Shown here piece by piece: positions 8,353 through 16,059 of a stretch of DNA of 64,000 nt (the stretch's first letter is position 1; every line of letters begins with the position of its first letter). The stretch is from Flavobacterium sp. (lineage in GTDB: Bacteria > Bacteroidota > Bacteroidia > Flavobacteriales > Flavobacteriaceae). The notes under the pieces are model-generated. The model did not search any database. It was not told the origin of the DNA and saw only the letters and a program-made list of their open reading frames with translations. Position numbers and translations under genes: made by a program. Location of the stretch: assembly GCF_027531905.1 (NCBI RefSeq), contig NZ_JAPZSU010000002.1, positions 124,001 to 188,000 on the forward strand, written 5' to 3'.

Positions 8353-9544
8353 GAATCTGTCCTTCTCCGTAAATATACCATTTGTTGGTGACCAAATGTT
8401 GTAAACCAATTGGGCCGCGTTGGTGTAATTTGTCAGTGCTGATAGCGAGTTCTCCACCTAAACCAAATTGCCCTCCATCGGTAAAACGAGTCGAAGCATT
8501 ATGGTAAACGGATGAAGCATCAACGTTATCCATAAATTCTTGGGTTGTAGTTTCACTTTCGGTGATGATAGCAGCTGAGTGACCTCCGCAATATTTATTG
8601 ATTTTAGCTATTGCTTCTTGATTAGAAGAAACAGTGCCAATTACAATCTTATAATCCAAAAATTCTTCATACCAAATAGTATCTGAATCAATTTGGGGAA
8701 TTTGGCTTGTTTTGGCAATTGTGGCATCTCCCAAAACAGTCACTTTTTGTTCTTGTAAAGCACGGAATAATTGGTTAGCAAAGGCTTCCCAATTCGGTAA
8801 ATTAACATCAATCAATACTTTATCTAAAGCATTGCAAACAGATATATTTGAGGTCTTTGCGTTAATAATAATTGTCATTGCTTTATCTAAGTCGGCATCG
8901 GCGCTTACGTACACAAAATTATTACCGCGTCCACTTACAATCACCGGACAAGTAGCGTGTTTTTTGGTGAATTCAATTAGTTTTTCTCCACCACGTGGCA
9001 CAATTAAATCGACCTTTTGAGTTGGTTTTTCCAAAAAAGCTTGGGTTTGTGCTCTATCGTAATTCAGGTATTCTACCCAATCCGTTGCTACACCATTGTT
9101 TTTCAAAGCTTGATGCCAAAGACTTACAATCTTTTGATTCGACAATAATGATTCTTTGCCGCCTTTCAAAAGGATTTTATTTCCTGACTTAAAAGCAATA
9201 CCACCCGCTTCAACTGTTACATCAGGTCGAGACTCGTAAATAATTAAAACAGTGCCAAATGCAGCTGTCTTGTTGTAAATTTTAAGACCATTATCGTGAA
9301 CAAATTCAAAGCGAATTTTCCCCACAGGGTCTTCTTGACCGGCCAATTGTTGCAAGGACAAAATCATACCGTCAATTTTGGCATCATCGACCAACAAACG
9401 TTTTTCCATTGCCAAATCTTCTCCGGAATAATTGGCTAAATCTTGTTGGTTACTACTTTTCAACGCCGTTCGTTCCTGCGCTAGCAAAGCCGCCATCGTG
9501 GTTAAAACGGCGTTTCTCTTTTCGATGGTTAGTAGTGTATTCAT
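8348..9544 (-). CDS. proA: Gamma-glutamyl phosphate reductase
   Basis: Second step of proline synthesis: NADPH-dependent reduction of glutamyl phosphate to glutamate semialdehyde. The 398-residue product has the ALDH-like fold signatures of ProA: YESRPDVTVEAGGIAFKSGN, LKGGKES, IVPRGGEKLIEF, the catalytic cysteine in TSNISVCNALDKVL, and FTDGGQFGLGGELAISTDKLHQRGP near the end. The C-terminus runs into a 15-bp inverted repeat that contains the stop. It lies between argD and the inserted PD-(D/E)XK-like gene; proB follows beyond that. Confidence 0.96.
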   Translation of the reverse strand: MNTLLTIEKRNAVLTTMAALLAQERTALKSSNQQDLANYSGEDLAMEKRLLVDDAKIDGMILSLQQLAGQEDPVGKIRFEFVHDNGLKIYNKTAAFGTVLIIYESRPDVTVEAGGIAFKSGNKILLKGGKESLLSNQKIVSLWHQALKNNGVATDWVEYLNYDRAQTQAFLEKPTQKVDLIVPRGGEKLIEFTKKHATCPVIVSGRGNNFVYVSADADLDKAMTIIINAKTSNISVCNALDKVLIDVNLPNWEAFANQLFRALQEQKVTVLGDATIAKTSQIPQIDSDTIWYEEFLDYKIVIGTVSSNQEAIAKINKYCGGHSAAIITESETTTQEFMDNVDASSVYHNASTRFTDGGQFGLGGELAISTDKLHQRGPIGLQHLVTNKWYIYGEGQIR

Positions 9545-9620
9545 AGTTTTTGGTTAGTTAATTTTTTGGGCTTGTCTTTTCTTATACTTCGACAGGCTCA
9601 GTAGGTCAGGTTTTCCGCTT

Positions 9621-9638
9621 CCCGATGAAAAAATCGGG
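9621..9638. repeat. Short CCCGAT hairpin in the argD-proA gap
   Basis: CCCGAT (9621-9626) pairs with ATCGGG (9633-9638) around a six-base A-rich loop. It stands just left of the MITE-like element, in a stretch (9575-9650) that resembles dispersed Bacteroidota repeats containing TTCGACAGGCTCAG. Confidence 0.5.
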
Positions 9639-9644
9639 ACTATT

Positions 9645-9838
9645 CCTCACGCACAATGTCATTAAGTTAAGAGATTTTAGATTGTAGATTAACGATTCTT
9701 GATTTTAGATTTTGGAGCAAGTAAGTAAAAATTACATGATTTTCAGTATCTTATACATCAGCAATCAAAATTCGTTAATCGAAAATAAGGAATCAAATTA
9801 TTGATTATTCCTTAACTTAATGACATTGCCCTCACGCA
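9645..9838. mobile_element. MITE-like element, copy 1, with 9-bp target duplication
   Basis: The element spans 9654-9829. Its ends are perfect 18-bp inverted repeats: CAATGTCATTAAGTTAAG at 9654-9671 and its complement at 9811-9828. It is flanked by an identical CCTCACGCA at 9645-9653 and 9830-9838. It has no ORF; the interior is AT-rich with GATTTTAGATT-like words. A second copy in inverse orientation lies at 32371-32547, with about 85-90% identity by eye. It separates argD from proA in the operon. Confidence 0.8.
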
Positions 9839-9869
9839 GCAGACTGGCAAGGAATACTCACACAGTTTC

Positions 9870-11006
9870 TTATTTCAATTCAGCCAACGACTCTTTCAAG
9901 GCAACGATAAAGGTATCAATTGCCGCTGTGGTAATGGTCAAGGGCGGTAAAATTCTCAATAAGTTTTTATTGTTGGCACTTCCTGTAAAAATATGTTTTT
10001 CTACAATCATTTTCTTGCGTAACGCACTTACATCAAAATCAAATTCTACTCCAAGCATCAATCCTTTTCCTTTTACTTTGATGATTTCAGGCACTTGTTG
10101 GATGGTTTTCATAAAGTATTCGCTAACGGCATTCACATTATCGATTAACTTTTCGCTCTTGATTACATCCAAAACGGCAATTCCAGCGGCACATGCCAAA
10201 TGACTTCCGCCAAAAGTGGTGCCTAGCAAGCCATAACTCGCTTTAAAATGTGGAGCAATCAAAATCCCTCCAATTGGGAAACCGTTGCCCATTCCTTTGG
10301 CCAAACAAATAATATCCGCTTTGATGTTATGGTATTGATGCGCAAAAAACTTCCCGCTTCTTCCATAACCCGATTGTACTTCGTCTAAAATCAAAACCGC
10401 TTCGTATTGTTTGCACAGTTTTTCTAAGGCTTGAAAAAATTCAGTAGTGCCTTCATCTAAACCGCCTACACCTTGAATTCCTTCAATAATCACGGTGCAC
10501 ACATCGCCTTTTTGTAATTCGGTTTCTACCAAATCAATTTGGTTTAGTGGTAAAAAAGTAACTACTTGTTGCGCATTTATGGGCGCTACAATTTTTTTGT
10601 TGTCTGTTACCGCCACTGCTGCCGATGTCCTTCCGTGAAAAGAGTTATCGAACGCAATTACTCTCGATTTTCCGTTGTGAAAAGACGCTAATTTTAGAGC
10701 GTTTTCATTGGCTTCGGCTCCTGAGCTACACAAAAACAATGCGTAATCATCATAACCTGACAATTCGCCTAATTTCTGCGCTAATTCTACTTGTAACGGA
10801 TTTTGGATGGCATTAGAATAGAATCCTATGTGATCCAATTGTTCTTTTAGTTTCGCCACATAATGCGGTTGCGTGTGACCAATGGAGATAACTCCGTGGC
10901 CGCTGTATAAATCTAAATATTCCACACCGTTTTCATCTGTAATGGTGCAGTCTACTGCTTTTACAGGGGTGATGTTGTATAATGGGTAAACGTCGAATAG
11001 GTTCAT
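9870..11006 (-). CDS. argD: Acyl-ornithine aminotransferase
   Basis: PLP enzyme that transaminates N-acyl-glutamate semialdehyde to N-acyl-ornithine. The 378-residue class III aminotransferase shows LYSGHGVISIGHTQP, CSSGAEANENALKLA (PLP phosphate loop), FHGRTSAAVAVT, ILDEVQSGYGRSGKFFA (PLP-ring Asp), the PLP-linked lysine in CLAKGMGNGFPIGG, and TTFGGSHLACAAG. Length matches the short ArgD of Bacteroidota. It lies between argC (83 bp upstream) and proA (325 bp downstream, with a MITE-like element in the gap). Assignment as ArgD rather than another omega-aminotransferase rests on the operon. Confidence 0.94.
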   Translation of the reverse strand: MNLFDVYPLYNITPVKAVDCTITDENGVEYLDLYSGHGVISIGHTQPHYVAKLKEQLDHIGFYSNAIQNPLQVELAQKLGELSGYDDYALFLCSSGAEANENALKLASFHNGKSRVIAFDNSFHGRTSAAVAVTDNKKIVAPINAQQVVTFLPLNQIDLVETELQKGDVCTVIIEGIQGVGGLDEGTTEFFQALEKLCKQYEAVLILDEVQSGYGRSGKFFAHQYHNIKADIICLAKGMGNGFPIGGILIAPHFKASYGLLGTTFGGSHLACAAGIAVLDVIKSEKLIDNVNAVSEYFMKTIQQVPEIIKVKGKGLMLGVEFDFDVSALRKKMIVEKHIFTGSANNKNLLRILPPLTITTAAIDTFIVALKESLAELK

Positions 11007-11089
11007 TGTTGTTTTTTGTTTATGGTTTAAAGTTTAAGTTTTAAGGTTACACGAGCAACTTTAGACATTTTAACTTTAAACAAATTTTT

Positions 11090-12067
11090 TTAAAATCCAC
11101 TTGGTTTCAAATGCAAACCGGTATTTTCTTCTAGTCCAAAAAGCAAGTTCATGTTTTGTATGGCTTGACCTGAAGCGCCTTTGACTAAGTTATCGATCAC
11201 CGATGTAATCAAAATACGATTGCCTTTTTTCATCAAACTAATAATACATTTGTTGGTTTGAACCACTTGTTTTAGGTTGATATTGGTTGTGGTTACGGTT
11301 ACAAACGGTTCGTTTTTGTAAAAGGCTTCATATTTGGCCACAACATCTTCTAAACTTTCCTCACAATGGGTGTAAAGCGTGGCAAAAATTCCTCTTGGGA
11401 AATCGCCTCTGTTAGGGATGAAAATTAATTCGTTTTTGAAACCTTCTTGTAATTGGTGTAAACTTTCGCCTATTTCTCCCAAATGTTGGTGTTCAAAAGC
11501 TTTGTAATGCGACATGTTGTTGTTTCTCCAACTAAAGTGTGAAGTTTCTGAGAGACTCACTCCAGCTCCCGTACTTCCTGTTGTGGCGTTGATGTGTACA
11601 TCGCTATTGAGTAAGTTGGCTTCCGCCAAAGGCAATAAAGCCAATTGAATTGCGGTGGCAAAACAACCTGGATTGGCGATGAATTGCCCATTTTTGATGT
11701 CATTTTTATTCAGTTCGGGTAAGCCGTATACAAATTTTTTACCCTCAAAAACGGCGTCTTTTTCTAACCTGAAATCATTACCTAGGTCAATGATTTTGGT
11801 GTGGGTAGCAAATTGGTTTTCGGATAGAAAAGCTTTGGATTTGCCGTGACCTAGACATAGAAAAAGGACATTTACATTTGGGTTGATGGTATCTGTAAAA
11901 TTCATTTCGATATCGCCCAAGACATCTTGATGCGCTACAGAAAGTGGTTTGCCAGCATTGGTGGTGCTGTACACAAAGTCGAGTTGGGCGTTGGGATGAA
12001 ACATCAAGATTCTGATGAGTTCGCCAGCCGTATAACCCGAACCGCCAATAATTCCAATAGTAATCAT
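11090..12067 (-). CDS. argC: N-acetyl-gamma-glutamyl-phosphate reductase
   Basis: Reduces the N-acylglutamyl phosphate made by ArgB to the semialdehyde with NADPH. Start chosen at MITIGIIGGSGYTAGELIRIL, where the Rossmann GGSGYTAGE loop begins directly, as in the family. The 19 upstream codons run into a hairpin array and are rejected. Catalytic cysteine in ANPGCFATAIQLALLP; TGSTGAGVSLSETSHFSWRNNN and the HQHLGEIGE stretch follow as expected. Product is 325 residues, the usual bacterial length. It lies after argG with a 331-bp gap filled by repeats, and before argD. Confidence 0.95.
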   Translation of the reverse strand: MITIGIIGGSGYTAGELIRILMFHPNAQLDFVYSTTNAGKPLSVAHQDVLGDIEMNFTDTINPNVNVLFLCLGHGKSKAFLSENQFATHTKIIDLGNDFRLEKDAVFEGKKFVYGLPELNKNDIKNGQFIANPGCFATAIQLALLPLAEANLLNSDVHINATTGSTGAGVSLSETSHFSWRNNNMSHYKAFEHQHLGEIGESLHQLQEGFKNELIFIPNRGDFPRGIFATLYTHCEESLEDVVAKYEAFYKNEPFVTVTTTNINLKQVVQTNKCIISLMKKGNRILITSVIDNLVKGASGQAIQNMNLLFGLEENTGLHLKPSGF

Positions 12068-12118
12068 AATTTTTATTTTTAAATATGCTATAAAACTGAA
12101 TGCGTTTTGTTGCTTTTC

Positions 12119-12250
12119 CTGCAAGGTCTTTTTTTGACCTTGTAGGTATATTTTAGTTTATTTAATACCTACAAGGTTTGAAAAAAAACCTTGCAGGTAT
12201 ATTTTAGGTTATTTAATACCTACAAGGTTTGAAAAAAACCTTGCAGGATA
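12119..12250. repeat. Tandem hairpin array (ACCTTGyAGGTAT...ATACCTACAAGGT units)
   Basis: Two full units of 51 and 50 bp begin at 12137 and 12188, with partial units on both sides (12119-12136 and 12238-12250). Each unit is itself an inverted repeat: ACCTTG(T/C)AGGTAT pairs with ATACCTACAAGGT around an AT-rich loop, and units are joined by A-runs. It sits in the argG-argC gap. Confidence 0.85.
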
Positions 12251-12276
12251 AACCTGAAAATCCTAATATTTCCTCT

Positions 12277-12349
12277 CTAGCCCCGATAGTAGTGGAAATC
12301 CTTTGTGGGCTGGGGTTCAGCCTACAAAGATTGCAACGGATAGCGGGAA
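12277..12349 (+). repeat. Dispersed structured repeat, copy B
   Basis: Same framework as 3931-4008. The central stem here is CTTTGTGGGCTG/CAGCCTACAAAG (12301-12329) around the same GGGTT loop, so the stem sequence differs from copy A but pairing is kept. It lies 50 bp after the argG stop, downstream of it on the minus strand. Confidence 0.8.
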
Positions 12350-12398
12350 CTAATGTTTCCTAAAATGCCTGAACTTTCGCTCCTAATCAATTTTTATA

Positions 12399-13598
12399 CT
12401 ATTCGTAAGTTTCGTTATTCACAGATGAAAATATGTTTTGTGCATTGCCTAGAATTTTGATAAATCCTTTGGCATCGTCAGACGTCCAAGCATTGTTCAT
12501 TTCGCCGTATTGACCAAAGCCGGTGTTCATTAAATCGTTTGGCGACTCGATGCCGTCTAAGCTGAAATGATAGGGTTTTAAAGCAACAGTCACGGTTCCA
12601 TTGACTGTTTTTTGCGTGTCTTCTAAGAAGGTTTCGATGTTGCGCATTACAGGATCCAAAAATTGCCCTTCATGGAATAACATGCCGTACCAGTTGCCCA
12701 ATTGTTCTTTCCAGTATTGTTGCCATTTGCCTAGTGTATGTTTTTCTAACAAATGGTGCGCTTTGATGATGATTAATGGGGCTGCGGCCTCAAAACCAAC
12801 TCTTCCTTTGATACCGATGATGGTATCGCCCACGTGAATGTCTCTGCCAATGGCGTAAGCGCTTGCCAATTTTTCTAAGGCTACAATATTATTCGATGGT
12901 TTGTCGGCATTGCCATTGATCGCGACCAATTCTCCTTTTTGGAATTCCAACGTTACTTTTTCTTCTCCTTGTTTTTGCAATTGCGAAGGGTAGGCTTCGC
13001 TTGGCAAAGGTTGTCCTGAAGTTAAGGTTTCTTTTCCGCCCACACTAGTTCCCCAAAGGCCTTTGTTTATAGAGTATTGTGCTTTTTCCCAAGAATAATG
13101 CACACCATTTTTGGCTAAATAGTCAACTTCTTCCTGTCGGGATAGTTTTAAATCACGAATAGGAGTGATAATTTCGATTTCGGGAGCGATGGTTTGGAAA
13201 ATTAAATCAAAACGAATCTGGTCATTACCTGCACCAGTACTTCCGTGTGCAATGGCTGTGGCTCCAACGGATTTAGCGTATTTTATGGCTTCGATGGCTT
13301 GAAAAACACGCTCAGCACTCACGGATAGCGGATAGGTGTTGTTTTTTAGGACGTTTCCATAAACCAAGTATTTGATGGCTTTGTCGTAATATTTGTCTAG
13401 AATAGTAAGGTTGGCGTGTTTGGTGCTTCCTAATTCGTAGGCTCTGTCTTCGATAGCTTTTAACTCGGCATCATCAAATCCACCCGTGTTAATTAATACG
13501 GTATGTACTTCGAATCCTTTTTCGTTTTTTAAATATTTTAAACAATAGGAAGTGTCTAATCCTCCGCTATAGGCTAATACTACTTTTTTATTTTCCAT
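12399..13598 (-). CDS. argG: Argininosuccinate synthase
   Basis: Joins citrulline and aspartate using ATP. The 399-residue product begins with VVLAYSGGLDTSYCLKYL, the PP-loop of N-type ATP pyrophosphatases. Then come AHGSTGAGNDQIRFD, ITPIRDLKLSRQEEVDYL, YSINKGLWG, and the C-terminal multimerisation helix. It is the second gene of the operon, 57 bp after the GNAT gene. Downstream are a dispersed repeat and a hairpin array before argC. In most bacteria ArgG uses free citrulline, so the ArgE-type deacylase must act before this step. Confidence 0.97.
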   Translation of the reverse strand: MENKKVVLAYSGGLDTSYCLKYLKNEKGFEVHTVLINTGGFDDAELKAIEDRAYELGSTKHANLTILDKYYDKAIKYLVYGNVLKNNTYPLSVSAERVFQAIEAIKYAKSVGATAIAHGSTGAGNDQIRFDLIFQTIAPEIEIITPIRDLKLSRQEEVDYLAKNGVHYSWEKAQYSINKGLWGTSVGGKETLTSGQPLPSEAYPSQLQKQGEEKVTLEFQKGELVAINGNADKPSNNIVALEKLASAYAIGRDIHVGDTIIGIKGRVGFEAAAPLIIIKAHHLLEKHTLGKWQQYWKEQLGNWYGMLFHEGQFLDPVMRNIETFLEDTQKTVNGTVTVALKPYHFSLDGIESPNDLMNTGFGQYGEMNNAWTSDDAKGFIKILGNAQNIFSSVNNETYE

Positions 13599-13655
13599 TG
13601 TATATCTTTTGATGTTTTGTGCCTGACAAAACGTTGTTTTTTATTTTTTGAACTA

Positions 13656-14273
13656 TTATTTTTTTAAGAAAAGGGCTTGTTTGATTTCTTTTAAACGATT
13701 CCAAATCCGGACATTGAACGGGTGTTTCGGTGGTTTTTTTTGTTTTTCTTTTGGGTCATACAGCATTCCGGTGCACAAACACATTTTGTAGTCTTTGCTT
13801 TTTAGAATCTCAAAATTGGTGCACGTTTGGCAACCTTTCCAGAAAGTTGGGTCGGTAGTCAATTGAGAAAAGGGAACAGGTTTGTATCCTAAATCGGAAT
13901 TGATTTTCATTACTGCTAATCCAGTCGTGATGCCAAAAACTTTTGCTTCTGGGTATTTTTGTTGGGAATACTCAAAAACGAATGTTTTGATTTTTTTGGC
14001 TAATCCTAAATTTCTAAAGTCTGGGTGAACTATCAAACCTGAATGGGCTACGAATTGACCGTGTTGCCAAGATTCGATATAACAAAAACCGGCAAATTTC
14101 CCATCGATTATGGCGATAACCGCATTTTCGGTTTCCATTTTCTTTTGGATGTATTCTGGGGTTCTTTTGGCTATTCCTGTTCCTCTTTGTAAGGCCGAGG
14201 TTTCAATTGTATCACAAATTTCTGCAGCAAATGCATAGTGCTCTTTTTGTGCTACTACTATAGAAATATTCAT
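13656..14273 (-). CDS. GNAT N-acyltransferase at the head of the arginine operon (candidate N-acylglutamate synthase)
   Basis: A 205-residue GNAT protein. Start set at MNISIVVAQKEHYAF; the 21 codons before it look unlike the family. Motif A is SGLIVHPDFRNLGLAKKIKTFVFE (acetyl-CoA loop), followed by KVFGITTGLAVMKINSDLGYKPV. A C-terminal segment carries four cysteines (KGCQTC, KMCLC). Being first in the operon, and with no argA or argJ elsewhere in it, it is the natural candidate for the first step, acylation of glutamate. From memory, a GNAT protein of Bacteroides thetaiotaomicron (BT3761) has been given that role with succinyl-CoA. The exact reaction here is inference. Confidence 0.75.
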   Translation of the reverse strand: MNISIVVAQKEHYAFAAEICDTIETSALQRGTGIAKRTPEYIQKKMETENAVIAIIDGKFAGFCYIESWQHGQFVAHSGLIVHPDFRNLGLAKKIKTFVFEYSQQKYPEAKVFGITTGLAVMKINSDLGYKPVPFSQLTTDPTFWKGCQTCTNFEILKSKDYKMCLCTGMLYDPKEKQKKPPKHPFNVRIWNRLKEIKQALFLKK

Positions 14274-14351
14274 TTCGGAATTCGATTTAGAGGTTAAAAA
14301 TCGTTTGGTTCTTTTTTGTAAGGCAATCATAGTCAATGAGCTGTTAAAAGC

Positions 14352-14570
14352 ACTGTTCTTTTTTTGTTTTATTGCAAAACAAAAAACAGTTACTTATAAA
14401 GTTATATTGAGTTTCAATCAGATTTGAAACTCCATTAAAAAATGGATTTGATTTCAAAATTGTAAAAATGAAAAAGGATAAAATATAGAAAACACTTTTT
14501 GGAGACTATAGGCATAGCATCCGCACTTCGGGAGAAGTGGCAAGCAAATTTATCCGGTAGATAGAAGTTA
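14352..14570 (-). promoter_or_regulatory. Structured 5' leader of the arginine operon
   Basis: The stretch between the promoter and the GNAT start holds several hairpins on the minus strand: CCACTTC-TCCC-GAAGTGcGG (14523-14542 region), then CTAT-GCCT-ATAG; GAGTTTCAA/TTGAAACTC (14409-14432); and a long A/T hairpin closed by CTGTT/AACAG (about 14352-14391). Such a long leader ahead of an amino-acid operon suggests attenuation or ligand sensing. I could not match it to a known riboswitch and no leader peptide rich in Arg is visible. Confidence 0.45.
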
Positions 14571-14597
14571 TATGTAAACTTGTATTTTTCATTGCTG

Positions 14598-14632
14598 CAA
14601 ATTTACAATATAAAATTTTATAAAAAATCAAA
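14598..14632 (-). promoter_or_regulatory. Probable promoter of the arginine operon
   Basis: On the minus strand TTTG is followed 23 nt later by TAAATTTG (14598-14605), fitting the Bacteroidota TTG...TAnnTTTG type at the upper limit of spacing. Transcription would begin near 14590, giving a leader of about 320 nt. Confidence 0.5.
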
Positions 14633-14680
14633 TTTTACTTAAAATTGTTAAATTTCAACAAAATTTATTTTTAAAAGCAA

Positions 14681-14714
14681 AAAAAGTGATTTTTAAAGTC
14701 AAAATCACTTTTTT
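14681..14714 (-). terminator. Intrinsic terminator after the lipoprotein gene
   Basis: AAAAAGTGATTTT and AAAATCACTTTTT are perfect complements around a short loop; T-runs follow in both directions. It separates the lipoprotein gene from the arginine operon promoter. Confidence 0.8.
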
Positions 14715-14758
14715 AGCAACAATATAGAGAAGAATTGATTTTTGAAAAGCTGTTTTTT

Positions 14759-15940
14759 TTATTCGAATCGATTTGAATTCATAATTTGTTTTATTTTTGA
14801 CTTTAAGTCCTCACCTGTATCATATACCATTTGTTCTGAGGAAGGAAATGGAACTGCTCGACGATCGAAGATTCTAAAGTAACTTTCATCTGAGGCTCTT
14901 CGATCTCCTTTGTATGTGGCATAAATGTTTTCAAAAACAAATTCGCTGGTAACTGGATAAGATTGAAGTAATTGATTGCCTTTTGTGGAAACAAATTCAA
15001 CTTTTGCTGTTACTTGACAGGTTTTAAGTTGACGATATTCGTAGATTTGAACCGTTACTTTTTTGATATTATCAACCAAAACCTCTTTGCCTTTTTCGTC
15101 TAATACCACTTTGCCGTTAGCATCAATTACTTTTTTGTAACCGTCTTTTATTTCACGTTCTTTAACAAATTCACGTTCTTTGATTTGTTCTGGCGAAACG
15201 AAAATGTCTCTAAAAAGAATCATCATGTAAAAGTCGTAATTGGTTCCTTTTTCTGGAGCATTATGGTACACGATCCAAGGATTATTCAAACGATACGTAC
15301 TAAAGTCCAACAAATCGGTTTGCAAACGCGCAGGAATTATCATATTGGTTTCGTTTTTGGTTTTTACCAAAACAAAATCGGTTCCTTTAAATTTGGCCTC
15401 GTCTAATAATCGATTTACTTCTTTATAGTTTGGGCTAATTTTATTGAGATAGGTCAATTCTTCAAAAGCGTTTCTGAAGTTTACTTTGGTATTGGTTTTC
15501 ATCAATTGTGACGCTTTTTTGTATAAGTATTCAGCCAAAATAGTTCTTGTGGATACAATTTGACTATTGTAATTATCAAAAGGGAAAATTGCATTTCTAC
15601 CTTCTTTTTGTAAAAACAAAGGAAGTACAGGTTTTATTTTTTCTTGACGATCGTGTAATTGAACATAGAGGTTATACAATTTTTCTATTTGATTCGGATT
15701 AGATTCAATATTTAACATTTGAATGTTGTTCAAATCTCTTTCTTTGGCTTTGGCAAAGGCTTCTTCGAGCAGGTAAATGTAATCTTGTTTTCCTTTTTTG
15801 TCTTTGTTAGTTTTTAAGTTAGTCAAAGCATTGTTTATGGCTTCGTCATAGTTTCCAGTACTAACTAATTGTTGCGTTTTTTTTACCCCACAACTGCTAA
15901 TAATAAAAAGAAGTATTAAAATAAGAGTAGTTTTCTTCAT
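14759..15940 (-). CDS. Uncharacterised lipoprotein
   Basis: A 393-residue protein, start placed at MKKTTLILILLFIISSC because a clean lipoprotein signal peptide begins there (lipobox IISSC, lipidated Cys at residue 17); 24 upstream codons rejected. The mature part starts with helical, TPR-like sequence (STGNYDEAINNALTNLKTNKDKKGKQ), then a lysine/glutamate-rich stretch around residues 235-290 (KEREFVKEREIKDGYKK) and a beta-rich end. Likely periplasmic face of the inner or outer membrane. I recognise no enzymatic motif. It is transcribed alone, ending at a strong terminator. Confidence 0.8.
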   Translation of the reverse strand: MKKTTLILILLFIISSCGVKKTQQLVSTGNYDEAINNALTNLKTNKDKKGKQDYIYLLEEAFAKAKERDLNNIQMLNIESNPNQIEKLYNLYVQLHDRQEKIKPVLPLFLQKEGRNAIFPFDNYNSQIVSTRTILAEYLYKKASQLMKTNTKVNFRNAFEELTYLNKISPNYKEVNRLLDEAKFKGTDFVLVKTKNETNMIIPARLQTDLLDFSTYRLNNPWIVYHNAPEKGTNYDFYMMILFRDIFVSPEQIKEREFVKEREIKDGYKKVIDANGKVVLDEKGKEVLVDNIKKVTVQIYEYRQLKTCQVTAKVEFVSTKGNQLLQSYPVTSEFVFENIYATYKGDRRASDESYFRIFDRRAVPFPSSEQMVYDTGEDLKSKIKQIMNSNRFE

Positions 15941-16013
15941 TTTTAAAGTAATTTCTTGAGTTAAGATTTGAATTTGACTTTTTTTTCTGGGAGATTTCAA
16001 ATATGGTGCCAAA

Positions 16014-16044
16014 AAAAATCCGACATTTTAACTTGCCGGATTTA
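16014..16044 (-). terminator. Intrinsic terminator after the YebC gene
   Basis: AAATCCGACA (16016-16025) pairs, with one mismatch, with TGCCGGATTT (16034-16043); on the minus strand a run of eight T follows. Confidence 0.8.
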
Positions 16045-16059
16045 ATTTAATGATTGTAT

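Noticed and set aside
8278..8457. Longer N-terminus of the gene between proA and proB
   Set aside because: It would overlap proA by about 110 bp and run through the inverted repeat.
12068..12124. Longer N-terminus of ArgC
   Set aside because: It reaches into the hairpin array, and the Rossmann fold starts directly at MITIGIIGG.
12137..12250. Possible CRISPR array
   Set aside because: Units are about 50 bp, adjacent and self-complementary, with only a little over two copies and no unique spacers; no cas gene is near.
14500..14570. SAM-II, SAM-I or cobalamin riboswitch
   Set aside because: GCCAC and GAAG words are present, but the conserved cores and pseudoknot partners of these classes are not.
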